Shown here one piece after another: positions 1-8,430 of a stretch of 64,000 nucleotides of DNA (positions are counted from its first letter, which is position 1; every line of letters begins with the position of its first letter). The stretch is taken from positions 3,600,001 to 3,664,000 of the forward strand of contig NZ_JAUTAU010000001.1 in the NCBI RefSeq assembly GCF_030818775.1. The letters are read 5' to 3'. The stretch is from Bacillus sp. SORGH_AS_0510 (lineage in GTDB: Bacteria; Bacillota; Bacilli; Bacillales; Cytobacillaceae). Position numbers and translations under genes: made by a program. The notes beneath the pieces are model-generated. The model did no database searches, was not told where the DNA came from, and worked only from the letters and a program-made list of their open reading frames with translations.

Positions 1-1022
1 AATTTAGCAGCCTTATCAGCAGAGTCGACAAATAAAACGCCGCCTTTTACTTTCGGTTGGTTCGCAATAATTCCAATTGCTCTTCCATTAATTCTCGCTA
101 ACCCTGTGATTAATTCCGGAGCAAATAATTTCTTCACTTCATAAAAACTACCTTGGTCAATTAATTGATCAATGCATTCATACATATCAAAAGGAGCATT
201 TTGATTTTCAGGGATAATAGCTTCTAATTCCCGACCTTCTTTAGGCGCGACTCCATTTACCAGCATTGTTTTTTCTTTAAAGCTGGAAGGAAAATAGCTA
301 ATGTATTTTTTAGCTGATTCAATCGCCTCTTCCTCACTATATGCTAAAACATCACCACAGCCGCTAACTGAGCAATGCATTCTGGCACCGCCCATTTCCT
401 CAAGCGTTACTTTTTCTCCAATTACCTTTTCGGCCATGCGCGGTGATCCCAAATACATAGATGCGTTTTGGTCAACCATGATTACGATATCACAAAAAGC
501 CGGGATATACGCTCCTCCAGCAGCCGAGGGACCAAACAAGATACATACCTGTGGAATCATACCGGAAAGCTTTACCTGATTATAGAATATTTTCCCTGCT
601 CCTCTACGGTTTGGAAACATCTCTAACTGATCCGTAATTCTTGCACCCGCGGAATCAACAAGATAGAATAATGGCACTTTCAGTTTTTCCGCAACCTCTT
701 GAATACGAATAATCTTTTCTACTGTTCTGGCTCCCCAAGAACCTGCTTTAATCGTAGAGTCATTAGCCATAACGCAAACAGTTTGACCATTAATTTTACC
801 AATTGCTGTAACCACACCGTCTGCCGGTAGATCAACCGCTTTAAAATTGGCAAACTTCCCGTCTTCCTCGTATTTCCCCTCATCAAATAACAATGCCAGT
901 CGGTCGCGCACAAACATCTTATTCTGCGATTTTAATTTTTCATGATATTTTGGTTGGCCGCCGGCCTCTATTTGTTTTCTATTAGCATGTAATTGATCAT
1001 TTAACATATTAGTGGTCGCCAT
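1..1022 (-). CDS. Acyl-CoA carboxylase carboxyltransferase (beta) subunit, 3' end missing
   Basis: About 340 residues are visible; the C-terminal third runs off the left edge. The protein belongs to the carboxyltransferase family that moves CO2 from carboxybiotin to an acyl-CoA (propionyl-CoA carboxylase or methylmalonyl-CoA decarboxylase alpha type, usually about 510 aa). Visible motifs are DSAGARI (residues 123-129) and GPSAAGGAYIPAFCD (164-178), which form the acyl-CoA and biotin oxyanion sites in this family. The ATG at 1022 follows a clear AGGAGG-type site. It is the third gene after biotin carboxylase and biotin carrier, 18 nt behind the carrier, so the three probably form one enzyme. 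The substrate (propionyl-, methylcrotonyl- or acetyl-CoA) cannot be fixed from sequence alone; no HMG-CoA lyase gene lies between the subunits, which leans towards propionyl-CoA. Confidence 0.9.
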   Translation of the reverse strand, partial: MATTNMLNDQLHANRKQIEAGGQPKYHEKLKSQNKMFVRDRLALLFDEGKYEEDGKFANFKAVDLPADGVVTAIGKINGQTVCVMANDSTIKAGSWGARTVEKIIRIQEVAEKLKVPLFYLVDSAGARITDQLEMFPNRRGAGKIFYNQVKLSGMIPQVCILFGPSAAGGAYIPAFCDIVIMVDQNASMYLGSPRMAEKVIGEKVTLEEMGGARMHCSVSGCGDVLAYSEEEAIESAKKYISYFPSSFKEKTMLVNGVAPKEGRELEAIIPENQNAPFDMYECIDQLIDQGSFYEVKKLFAPELITGLARINGRAIGIIANQPKVKGGVLFVDSADKAAK

Positions 1023-1040
1023 TCTACTCCTCCTCTCTTG

Positions 1041-1253
1041 TTATTCTAATACGATCAGAACATCGCCTTCATTTACGAAGTCACCGATATTTACCTTCAC
1101 ATTTAACACGACACCCTCCGTACTGCTTTCGATCGGAATCTCCATTTTCATCGACTCAAGCATTAATACCTCTTGGCCAACATTAACCTGATCACCATTT
1201 GCTACAAAAATATTTAAGACAGTACCTGCCATAGTTGCTGTAATTTCTTTCAT
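1041..1253 (-). CDS. Biotin carboxyl carrier protein (short form)
   Basis: This 70-residue protein is a stand-alone biotinyl domain. The biotinylation motif ESMKMEI places the modified lysine at K36, and the glycine and valine spacing is typical of the flattened beta-barrel of biotinyl/lipoyl domains. It lacks the long N-terminal region of the fatty-acid-synthesis carrier AccB, so it resembles YngHB of B. subtilis, which serves a separate acyl-CoA carboxylase. It sits between the biotin carboxylase (12 nt upstream) and the carboxyltransferase (18 nt downstream) and should shuttle CO2 between them. An AAGGAGAG ribosome site precedes the ATG. Confidence 0.93.
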   Translation of the reverse strand: MKEITATMAGTVLNIFVANGDQVNVGQEVLMLESMKMEIPIESSTEGVVLNVKVNIGDFVNEGDVLIVLE

Positions 1254-1265
1254 GTCTCTCTCTCC

Positions 1266-2603
1266 TTATTTCACTAATTTTTTTGTAAGAAAGCTAGTTG
1301 TGTACAATCCTTTTTGGAAATCACTATCGGCTAGAATGGATAAAAACAGGGGCACGTTTGTTTTTATTCCTTCAATTTCTACATCCTTAAAGAATTTTTC
1401 TGCCGTCAATATAGCCTCTTCCCTTGTCTGACCATACACAATACATTTAGCAACCATTGGGTCATAGAACGGCGTTACCGTTCCACCCTCCTCATAGCCA
1501 GAATCAATTCGGACTCCTTTTGTTTTGTTCATTTTTAATGAACTAATTTTTCCTGGTGACGGTAGAAAACGTACAGGGTCCTCCGCATATAAGCGGAATT
1601 CTATAGCGCTTCCTTTTGAGTTTATTTCAGATTGCAGCAAAGGCAATTTCTCACCACGCGCTACAAGGATTTGCCATTTTACTAAATCTAGCCCGGTAAT
1701 CATTTCTGTTACTGGATGTTCGACCTGGAGACGGGTATTCATTTCTAAAAAGTAAAAGTTACCATCTTCGTCCACGATGAACTCAATAGTTCCTGCGTTA
1801 ATATAATCAACTGCGTGAGCAGCCTTAACTGCAGTCTCATACATCTTCTTCCTAACCGTCTCAGTTAGAAAAGGAGATGGAGATTCTTCAACTACTTTCT
1901 GATGCCTTCTTTGAATAGAACAATCCCTTTCAAACAAATGCACGATGTTTCCTGCATCATCTCCAAATACTTGTATTTCGACATGTCTGGCATCAGCTAT
2001 ATATTTCTCAATAAAAACTTCATCTGAACCAAAATAAGCCATGGCACGAGTTTTAGTGGAATCGTAGGACTTAATGAGCGCTTGCTCATTTTCACAAAGC
2101 ACCATACCTATTCCTCCCCCACCACTACTCGCTTTAAGCATGATAGGATACCCGATTTCTTCCGCTAGACTGCAAGCTTCTTCAATTGACTTTAGTCCAT
2201 ACCCGCTTCCAGGTACAACTGGCACGCCTGCCTTTTCCATCGTTTGTCGCGAAACAATTTTATCACCCATTAATTCAATTGTTTCTGGCTTAGGTCCAAT
2301 AAATATAATTCCTTCTTCGATCGCCCGTTTTGCAAAAGCTGCATTTTCTGATAAGAATCCATAACCCGGGTGGATGGCATCCACATTTTCGCTTTTGGCT
2401 ATTTCTAAGATTTTTTCTGCTTGTAAATAAGATTTATTTACTGGAGGTTCCCCTACATTTACAGCCTTAGTGGCTACTTTAACAAAAGGCATATCCTTAT
2501 CAGCATCTGAATAAATTGCAATTGTTTCAATCCCCATCTCCTGACAGGTTCTAATGATCCGGAGAGCAATTTCTCCCCTATTGGCAATTAAAATTTTTTG
2601 CAC
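1266..2603 (-). CDS. Biotin carboxylase subunit of an acyl-CoA carboxylase
   Basis: This 445-aa ATP-grasp enzyme carboxylates biotin using ATP and bicarbonate. It shows the N-terminal KILIANRGEIA motif, IHPGYGFLSE, a glycine-rich ATP loop (SGGGGIGM) and EMNTRLQVEHPVTE, all hallmarks of the family. The loop has Ile where the fatty-acid AccC usually has Arg (GGGGRGM), which fits a YngH-like paralogue rather than the housekeeping subunit. The GTG at 2603 is chosen because AAAGGGG lies about 8 nt upstream and the family begins at this point; an ATG 11 codons earlier lacks a good site. It is the first gene of the three-gene operon, and a CcpA-type operator lies about 80 nt upstream. Confidence 0.92.
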   Translation of the reverse strand: MQKILIANRGEIALRIIRTCQEMGIETIAIYSDADKDMPFVKVATKAVNVGEPPVNKSYLQAEKILEIAKSENVDAIHPGYGFLSENAAFAKRAIEEGIIFIGPKPETIELMGDKIVSRQTMEKAGVPVVPGSGYGLKSIEEACSLAEEIGYPIMLKASSGGGGIGMVLCENEQALIKSYDSTKTRAMAYFGSDEVFIEKYIADARHVEIQVFGDDAGNIVHLFERDCSIQRRHQKVVEESPSPFLTETVRKKMYETAVKAAHAVDYINAGTIEFIVDEDGNFYFLEMNTRLQVEHPVTEMITGLDLVKWQILVARGEKLPLLQSEINSKGSAIEFRLYAEDPVRFLPSPGKISSLKMNKTKGVRIDSGYEEGGTVTPFYDPMVAKCIVYGQTREEAILTAEKFFKDVEIEGIKTNVPLFLSILADSDFQKGLYTTSFLTKKLVK

Positions 2604-2682
2604 ATTTTTTCCCCTTTCAAGCCCCTTTTGTTCCATCCATCTTTTATATTTCTACATCATTCTGCGAATTTCCTGCAAATTT

Positions 2683-2696
2683 TGAAAACGCTTCCT
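2683..2696. promoter_or_regulatory. Candidate cre site (CcpA operator) upstream of the carboxylase operon
   Basis: TGAAAACGCTTCCT matches the Bacillus cre consensus TGWAARCGYTWNCW at all 14 positions (consensus recalled from the literature). It lies between the carboxylase operon (start 2603, minus strand) and ylbP (start 2845, plus strand). On the minus strand TTCGAA and TATAAC, 17 bp apart, lie upstream of it, so the site could block transcription into the operon. Carbon catabolite repression is the inference. Confidence 0.6.
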
Positions 2697-2844
2697 AAAC
2701 TTATTTGAAGAATTTTTTGTATTTTTGTTATATAATAATATTAACTCATTTCGAATAATGCAAAAATTAATACACCTTCATGTTATTCATGAACAAATGA
2801 ATATATACAATATTATGAGGATATCATTTCTTAGGAGGTCAACT

Positions 2845-3315
2845 ATGGGCGTAAAAGTGGAGAAACTAAAGGTTAATTTCAAAACACTAGAGGAATTTAA
2901 AAAATTCAAAGAATATGGAATTCAGGAATTATCCATGATAGAAGACCTTGAAGCAAATATGGTGGAAGATGATAGTGAATCTCCATTTTACGGTATCTAC
3001 TTCGGGGACAAATTAGTAGCAAGAATGAGTTTATATCAAATTGACGCCAAATTCGATCGTTATTTTTACCCGCCGCAGAATTATTTAGAATTATGGAAAC
3101 TTGAAGTATTAGGAGATTATCAAGGTAAAGGCTTTGGTAAAGCACTTGTTGAATTCGCTAAAAGCTTTGGCCTGCCTATTAAGACGAATCCTAGAGTACA
3201 ATCAAGTGGCTTTTGGGAAAAGATGGGCTTCTCTAAGGTTGAATACGATATGGAACGAGACCGCGGAGAAAATCCATTGGTTTGGTATCCAGAAGGTGTT
3301 GAAGCACAACAATAA
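2845..3315 (+). CDS. ylbP: GNAT family N-acetyltransferase YlbP
   Basis: This 156-aa protein is clearly YlbP, a Gcn5-related acetyltransferase whose substrate is unknown. The acetyl-CoA loop is seen as QGKGFGKA at residues 93-100, preceded by the beta-strand LELWKLEVL. The frame is open further upstream, but the ATG at 2845 follows a perfect AGGAGG (2833-2838) and gives the family length. In B. subtilis it neighbours the rsfA-like ylbO, as here. The stop codon is followed after one nucleotide by a family A repeat. Confidence 0.92.
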   Translation: MGVKVEKLKVNFKTLEEFKKFKEYGIQELSMIEDLEANMVEDDSESPFYGIYFGDKLVARMSLYQIDAKFDRYFYPPQNYLELWKLEVLGDYQGKGFGKALVEFAKSFGLPIKTNPRVQSSGFWEKMGFSKVEYDMERDRGENPLVWYPEGVEAQQ

Positions 3316-3316
3316 T

Positions 3317-3450
3317 AGAAAAGCACAAGCGCCTTGTTCAGCCCGACAAGCAAATGTTCTTCTGCAAGAAAAGTCGCTCTTTTACTTTACTTGCAGAAGG
3401 TTATTTGACCCGAGGGGCTAGGCGCTGGAGCTAGACAATTCTCGAAGTCG
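3317..3450 (+). repeat. Family A repeat, copy 1 (3'-UTR hairpin element)
   Basis: About 134 bp starting AGAAAAGC one nucleotide after the ylbP stop. Nested inverted arms are visible: AGCGCC with GGCGCT, then a C-rich run with GAGGGGCT, then TTCTGCAAG with CTTGCAGAA around an A/T-rich loop. The gene-side end and orientation match the five other copies. A terminator follows 30 nt later. Confidence 0.85.
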
Positions 3451-3480
3451 AAATTTATACTTTTTATGTAATATATCAAT

Positions 3481-3512
3481 AAAAAAGCGGACATCATAAT
3501 GTCCGCTTTTTT
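3481..3512 (-). terminator. Bidirectional terminator between ylbP and the rsfA-like gene
   Basis: A 14-bp perfect stem (AAAAAAGCGGACAT, loop CATA) ends in T runs on both strands. It lies 2 nt past the rsfA-like stop codon. Confidence 0.85.
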
Positions 3513-3514
3513 AT

Positions 3515-4144
3515 TTATTTTTCAACTCGCTCAAGATTTCCGTTTTTATCCATTTGGAATTTCACCTTTTGCTGTCGATCTTCGTCTTGTAGCACAACCA
3601 TTTTTCTAGCTCTTTCCATTATTTCAATCAACGAGCGGTAATCCTCTTCAATGGCTTTTAAGTTTTTTGACAGTCTTTCATTCTCTGCAGCTAGATAAAA
3701 AGTTTTCTTTTCTAACTCTTTAATCTTTTCAAGTGAATTCTTCCTGTCCTCTTCAAAATTCGCCCAAACTTCCGCTTTTTTGCGAACACCTTCTAAGAAA
3801 TGAATGACAGCAGGAAATGTTAGGGTGTTCTTTTGTTCACTACCTGTCGACGATGGTGCCAAATCAACATTCACTTTTTCTTGGATTCCTTCTTCTTCCG
3901 AGGAGCTTACTGTTTTTTTCAATTCTTTTCTTTGCCTTTTAGCAAGTTCAATGCCTGATTTATATTGTTTTCGAACATATGAGTTCCAACGGAATCCACA
4001 AGCAGCCGAAGTACGCGAAAGCTGTTTGCCTACTTCTTCAAACGCCTGCAATTGGGTCCCACCTTCACGGATATGCCGTAACACAACTTCAGCGAGTAAT
4101 AAGTCTTCGTCCTGGGACCACGCATCTTGTCGAGTGGGTGACAT
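3515..4144 (-). CDS. ylbO: RsfA-family prespore-type transcriptional regulator YlbO
   Basis: A 209-aa protein beginning [20 protein letters not shown]. The first 60 residues form a Myb/SANT-like DNA-binding module with spaced tryptophans (WSQDED and [10 protein letters not shown]). The C-terminal half (about residues 105-195) is rich in Glu and Lys with heptad spacing, consistent with a dimerising coiled coil. RsfA, its B. subtilis paralogue, adjusts sigma-F genes in the forespore; the same role here is inference. The ATG at 4144 is preferred over one 13 codons upstream because AGGAGGG precedes it by 8 nt. It is transcribed alone, with its own terminator. Confidence 0.85.
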   Translation of the reverse strand: MSPTRQDAWSQDEDLLLAEVVLRHIREGGTQLQAFEEVGKQLSRTSAACGFRWNSYVRKQYKSGIELAKRQRKELKKTVSSSEEEGIQEKVNVDLAPSSTGSEQKNTLTFPAVIHFLEGVRKKAEVWANFEEDRKNSLEKIKELEKKTFYLAAENERLSKNLKAIEEDYRSLIEIMERARKMVVLQDEDRQQKVKFQMDKNGNLERVEK

Positions 4145-4226
4145 AAGAACATCCCTCCTAGTGTTTTTATAATACATATGCATCTACTAGAAAAGATAGA
4201 CTTAATCAGAAGTTGTCTTTTAATCT

Positions 4227-4988
4227 TTATTCATGTTTTTTACTAATAAAATTTATTACATGTTTATGATGTGCATCACTTTCCCATAATACAGCACAGT
4301 TTCTTACCTCTTCTTCAATCCTATCTCTCAGCTTAGCCTCTTCCCACTTTCTCACCCACATCATTTTATAAGATTGAAGAACACTTAATTCTTTCGTTAA
4401 AAAGTTTTCTAGAAATTGCTCACAAGCTACTTTTCCGTTAGATTCGAAGAGTTCGTCAATAAACCCAGCCTCTTTTAGCTCTTCTGCCGTTTGGATCTCC
4501 GCTTCCATTAATAGCTTCATTGCAGCCCTCTGCGAAAGCTTTTCTCCTAGAATGGAACCTCCCCCCCAACCGGTTGTGATTGCTTGTTTCCCCTGAACAA
4601 ATCCTGCTTTTATTCCTCTTCTAGCTATACGGAAGTCACATGAGATTGCTAGCTCACAACCTCCTCCAATGGCTGTACCGTTTATAAGAGCAATTGTCGG
4701 GATAGGTAAGGTCAGTAGTGAATAGAGTGTGTTTGCCATTTTTGAAAGCATAGGATATGCTTCTTCTTTTGTACGAAGTAGATGAAAAACTGACAAATCT
4801 CCTCCAGAACAAAAGGCATGATTTCCAATGCCAGTAATGACTAGTGCTTTAATATCAGGTTCTGAAGCTCTTTTTATCGCTTCATTTAAACCATTCATAA
4901 CTTCATAATTAATCGCGTTTCTCTTTTCAGCTCTCGTAATGGTAAATAATAAATATCCTTTATCATTTTTCTCAATTAAATATGTCAA
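4227..4988 (-). CDS. Enoyl-CoA hydratase/isomerase (crotonase) family protein
   Basis: A 253-aa crotonase-fold protein. The two oxyanion-hole segments are clear: AFCSGGDL (58-65) and GTAIGGGCELAISCDF (104-119). Glu112 corresponds to the first catalytic glutamate of rat crotonase, but the region of the second (usually PE in FGQPE) reads VQGKQAITTG, so a classical hydratase reaction is doubtful. The acyl-CoA substrate is unknown. The TTG at 4988 follows AAGGGATG; the frame stays open upstream, but extending it would overlap rpmF and lacks family similarity. A comparable gene sits between the rsfA-like gene and rpmF in other bacilli (from memory). Confidence 0.85.
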   Translation of the reverse strand: MTYLIEKNDKGYLLFTITRAEKRNAINYEVMNGLNEAIKRASEPDIKALVITGIGNHAFCSGGDLSVFHLLRTKEEAYPMLSKMANTLYSLLTLPIPTIALINGTAIGGGCELAISCDFRIARRGIKAGFVQGKQAITTGWGGGSILGEKLSQRAAMKLLMEAEIQTAEELKEAGFIDELFESNGKVACEQFLENFLTKELSVLQSYKMMWVRKWEEAKLRDRIEEEVRNCAVLWESDAHHKHVINFISKKHE

Positions 4989-5077
4989 ACTACCACATCC
5001 CTTCTGAAAGTTAACCTCTATTACTATTCTAATTCCGATTATAGGCATTATTATGTATGTTTGTCTGCTAAAACGAC

Positions 5078-5110
5078 AAAAGCACAAGAGTATAATTACC
5101 CTTGTGCTTT
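5078..5110 (-). terminator. Terminator after rpmF
   Basis: Arms AAAGCACAAG and CTTGTGCTTT enclose a short A/T loop, followed on the minus strand by a T-rich stretch. It lies 16 nt beyond the rpmF stop. Confidence 0.7.
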
Positions 5111-5125
5111 CTATCCTAACGGAAA

Positions 5126-5299
5126 TTAGTCGTTTACAACGTCTTTTCCTTTGTATGTTCCGCAAGCTTTACATACGCGGTGAGCAAGTTTCATTTCACC
5201 ACAGTTTGGGCAAGCTACCATACCAGGTACGTTTAATTTAAAATGAGTACGACGCTTTCTTTTTGCAGTTTTAGAAGTTCTTCTAAAAGGTACAGCCAT
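5126..5299 (-). CDS. rpmF: 50S ribosomal protein L32
   Basis: A 57-aa, strongly basic protein starting [17 protein letters not shown], diagnostic of L32. Cysteines C30, C33, C43 and C46 (CPNC and CKAC) form the zinc site, so this is the zinc-binding form. The ATG at 5299 follows AAGGAGGTG. It lies directly behind ylbN, the usual yceD-rpmF pairing that links L32 with a 23S rRNA accumulation factor. Confidence 0.98.
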   Translation of the reverse strand: MAVPFRRTSKTAKRKRRTHFKLNVPGMVACPNCGEMKLAHRVCKACGTYKGKDVVND

Positions 5300-5383
5300 T
5301 CTTCCCACCTCCTTAAAGAGTATTAAGAAAGTAATGAAGGCCAGGAATGCTGGTTCTTCACTTTGCTTCTTAGTTTTTGCCGA

Positions 5384-5911
5384 TTATGATTCGGAAGAAG
5401 AATTGTTTTCGTTAAAAAACTTTGCAAGCCCTGCCAAACGAGGGTCAATCTTTTTAGATTGTTCCTCTTCATGAACAACTTCCCAATCTTTACCGGACTG
5501 AGGAGCAGCTTCTTCACTATTGACATCTTCACAAAAGACTTGCATTGGAACCTCAAGTAAAAGAATTTCACGAATGATCGGCATAATATCAATCACATCG
5601 CCTTTTACTTGATATGCATCCTCTTCAGTTTCATAAACTGAACCTTGTAAGAGGAAAGTTTCAGTTGTTTCGACATTAATTGGAAGTTTTACATCCACTA
5701 AAGTACGAGAACAAGGAAGGATTAAATGACCTTCGATTTTCAAATGGAAAGTCACTTTCGTTGAATCAATATCTCCACGCCCTGAAATATGCATAGGAGA
5801 TACCTCTCGGATAGTAGAATCAACTTCTTTTATCTCATCCACCCGAATCGTTTCATCAATCGGAAAATCCTTGTTTCGATATTTTTGTAATTGACTTAAT
5901 GTCCATTTCAA
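5384..5911 (-). CDS. ylbN: YceD/DUF177 family protein YlbN (23S rRNA accumulation factor)
   Basis: A 175-aa protein of the DUF177 family. It shows the conserved core with LPCSRTL near residue 71 and an acidic C-terminal tail ending in LAGLAKFF plus Ser/Glu residues. E. coli YceD is needed for normal 23S rRNA levels, and the gene is almost always upstream of rpmF, as here. The start is uncertain: the TTG at 5911 (MKWTLSQL) has GGGGTGA 6 nt upstream and matches the B. subtilis protein; a GTG three codons earlier is the alternative. Confidence 0.88.
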   Translation of the reverse strand: MKWTLSQLQKYRNKDFPIDETIRVDEIKEVDSTIREVSPMHISGRGDIDSTKVTFHLKIEGHLILPCSRTLVDVKLPINVETTETFLLQGSVYETEEDAYQVKGDVIDIMPIIREILLLEVPMQVFCEDVNSEEAAPQSGKDWEVVHEEEQSKKIDPRLAGLAKFFNENNSSSES

Positions 5912-6168
5912 TTGAATCACCCCAAGGCAACAAAGGTAATTATAGCCTTCGATAATATTTTTGTCAATGTTTTTTCTTTACACCCCGTCAGGTGAATGAT
6001 AATGAATGCAAATTGTCTACATAAGCTATCTATACTAGTTTATCCAGTTGTCCTTTTTGCAAACATCTTTATCATCTTATCATATTATCTGATTGGTTTC
6101 CTTACAATTTTGCTATAATGATAATAATTATTAGAAAACGTTAAATCTTTTTAGTAAGGAGAGAGTAA

Positions 6169-7383
6169 ATGAAAGCTGTTGGCTTAATTGTTGAATATAA
6201 TCCTTTCCATAATGGCCATGCCTATCATTTAAGTGCTTCAAAGGAAGCGGCACAGGCAGATGTTGTCATTGCAGTGATGAGTGGAAATTTTTTGCAGAGA
6301 GGGGAACCTGCACTATTGTCCAAATGGTATCGGACAAAAATGGCATTACTGAACGGGGTAGACATCGTTTTTGAACTCCCCTACCGCTTTGCTACACAGA
6401 AAGCAGAAATTTTTGCAAACGGGGCAATATCTATTCTAGAAGCAGCCAGATGTGAATCCATTTGCTTTGGAAGTGAGAGTGGTGACATTTCTTCCTTTCT
6501 TCACACCATCGAATACATAAAAGAAGAAGAAAAGAATCTTGATGACGGAATAAAATTTTTTATGGATACAGGTGTTAGTTATCCAAAAGCAACAGCACTT
6601 GCATTTAAACAATTACAAAGTTCAAATAACTACCTGGATCTAGCAAAGCCCAATAACATTTTAGGTCTTGAATACATTAAAGCAATCCAACGACAACACA
6701 GTTTAATCAATCCAATGACTGTGACACGTAAAAATGCCAATTACCATGATGAACATTTCACATCAGAAACAATTGCTAGTGCAACAAGTATAAGAAAAGC
6801 TATTTTTTCTCCAAAGGCTGAAGGTCAAGGAATTGATCAATATGTACCTGCGGCAACAAAGCAGTTATTAGAGGAATATTTCCATCATTTCCAGTTGTTT
6901 CATCAATGGGAAAATTACTGGAGTTATTTACAATTCCGACTAATTCATAGCAGTACCGAGGATCTTAAGGAGATCTACGAAATGGAGGAAGGCCTTGAAA
7001 ATAGGTTACAGGCTGCTGCTATCCAATCAGAGAGCTTTCAGCAATTTATGGAGAGGATCAAAACAAAGAGATACACATGGACAAGACTTCAAAGGCTTTG
7101 CGTTCATATCTTAACAAATACAAAAAAAGTAGAAATGAACAGTAACTTAGAAAAAGCAACCTATTTAAGACTTTTAGGGATGACAGCTAACGGAAGAGAA
7201 TACTTAAATAAAACAAAAAAGGATTTTACTTTACCTCTTGTATCAAAGCTCTCTAGCTTTAAGGAAAATATGATAGACCTTGACGTTAAAGCAGCGCGTG
7301 TTTACGCTCTAGGTGTCCCCAATCATTTAAAGGATGAAATGTTCAAACAAGAGTTTAGTCAACCACCAATATATATAAAATAA
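6169..7383 (+). CDS. tmcAL: tRNA(Met) cytidine acetate ligase TmcAL
   Basis: A 404-aa protein (YlbM). TmcAL uses ATP and acetate to make N4-acetylcytidine at the wobble base of elongator tRNA-Met. The nucleotidyltransferase HIGH-like motif HNGH is at residues 14-17 within VEYNPFHNGHAYH, with GSESGD near residue 104 and SATSIRKAI as the second phosphate-binding segment. Length matches the family. An AAGGAGAG site precedes the ATG. It is divergent from ylbN-rpmF and converges on ylbL across a hairpin. Confidence 0.95.
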   Translation: MKAVGLIVEYNPFHNGHAYHLSASKEAAQADVVIAVMSGNFLQRGEPALLSKWYRTKMALLNGVDIVFELPYRFATQKAEIFANGAISILEAARCESICFGSESGDISSFLHTIEYIKEEEKNLDDGIKFFMDTGVSYPKATALAFKQLQSSNNYLDLAKPNNILGLEYIKAIQRQHSLINPMTVTRKNANYHDEHFTSETIASATSIRKAIFSPKAEGQGIDQYVPAATKQLLEEYFHHFQLFHQWENYWSYLQFRLIHSSTEDLKEIYEMEEGLENRLQAAAIQSESFQQFMERIKTKRYTWTRLQRLCVHILTNTKKVEMNSNLEKATYLRLLGMTANGREYLNKTKKDFTLPLVSKLSSFKENMIDLDVKAARVYALGVPNHLKDEMFKQEFSQPPIYIK

Positions 7384-7409
7384 AAGATGATGCAGCAGCA
7401 CCATCTTTT
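7382..7409. terminator. Convergent terminator tmcAL/ylbL
   Basis: Arms AAAAGATG and CATCTTTT flank a short loop and end in T-rich sequence on the plus strand; it overlaps both gene ends. Confidence 0.7.
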
Positions 7410-8427
7410 ATTTTTGTTTTAATTGTTTCAAGTAAGTTACTGCATCATCAAATGTATCAATCGGGATGATTTTCATTTTTGTGTTAATATCACGAGCTGT
7501 TTTAACTGCTGCACGATAGTTAGAATTTTTCACCCCATTTTCATTCGGTGCTAAAAAGATTTCCGCCCCCGCCTTATCTGCTGCGACAATTTTTTGTTCA
7601 ATTCCGCCAATAGGGCCCACGATCCCGTCCTCACTTATAGTACCTGTACCAGCTATCTGATAGCCTTTCGTCAAATCTTCCTCTGTTAACTGATTATAAA
7701 TTTCTAATGAGAACATGAGTCCTGCCGATGGTCCGCCAATTTCATCTGTTTTAACTTTCACCTTCGGGTCAACATGAATTTCCTTATCATCTACCAATGA
7801 TATACCTATACCAACCTTACTAGGATCATCTTTAAATTGTTTTACATTTAATGTTACTGTATTCGCTACTTTATTTCTTGAGAAAGTTAATGTCACCTGA
7901 TCTCCAGCTTTTTTAGTGCCTACGTACTCAATGAATTTTTCTGAAGAAGGAAATTCATGCCCATCTACTTTAAATATACGATCACCAGCTTTGATTTTTC
8001 CTTCCGCTGGCATCCCAGGAATCACTTGGACAACATAGATTCCTTTATATTTATAATGGACAGGCACTCCTGCTTTGTGGTAAGCAACTTCAATTGCATT
8101 AAGTTTTGACTCTGCCATTAAGTGTAATTGTCTAACATTGTATTCCTCTTCGGTTTCTTTTTTATATAAAACCATATCAAGCGGATACAATTCCTCATAT
8201 TTCATGAGCTTTGCTTCTAAGTAGGAATAGATATTTGCTCTTCCCATTCTAACAGTGGTAAGCATGAAATTTCCTTCATCTTTATATCCATCTTCTACTG
8301 ATATGATTGGTCCAAGTTCTTTAGCCATGCCTGGTTTGGATACATAGTATGGTAAAGAATAATACATACCAAAGATAAGAAGCAGTGTAAATAAAAGTAC
8401 AGACCCAATATATATTTTTTTACGCAT
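7408..8427 (-). CDS. ylbL: Membrane-anchored PDZ-Lon-type serine protease YlbL (SepM-like)
   Basis: A 339-aa protein with one N-terminal membrane segment (residues 5-25), a PDZ domain (about 125-200) and a C-terminal Lon-like (S16) protease domain. The Ser-Lys dyad is visible: Ser234 in GGPSAGLMFSL and Lys279 in GPIGGIEQKI. SepM of streptococci trims a competence pheromone outside the cell; the Bacillus substrate is uncertain. The catalytic domain should lie outside the membrane. It starts 3 nt after the ylbK stop, so the two genes are probably co-transcribed. Confidence 0.92.
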   Translation of the reverse strand: MRKKIYIGSVLLFTLLLIFGMYYSLPYYVSKPGMAKELGPIISVEDGYKDEGNFMLTTVRMGRANIYSYLEAKLMKYEELYPLDMVLYKKETEEEYNVRQLHLMAESKLNAIEVAYHKAGVPVHYKYKGIYVVQVIPGMPAEGKIKAGDRIFKVDGHEFPSSEKFIEYVGTKKAGDQVTLTFSRNKVANTVTLNVKQFKDDPSKVGIGISLVDDKEIHVDPKVKVKTDEIGGPSAGLMFSLEIYNQLTEEDLTKGYQIAGTGTISEDGIVGPIGGIEQKIVAADKAGAEIFLAPNENGVKNSNYRAAVKTARDINTKMKIIPIDTFDDAVTYLKQLKQK

Positions 8428-8430
8428 TAC

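Noticed and set aside
3120..3421. Open frames crossing the ylbP end and family A repeat
   Set aside because: They overlap a well-supported gene and end in the hairpin repeat.
4988..5165. Longer crotonase reading frame reaching into rpmF
   Set aside because: It has no ribosome site, no family similarity and overlaps rpmF; the TTG at 4988 fits better.
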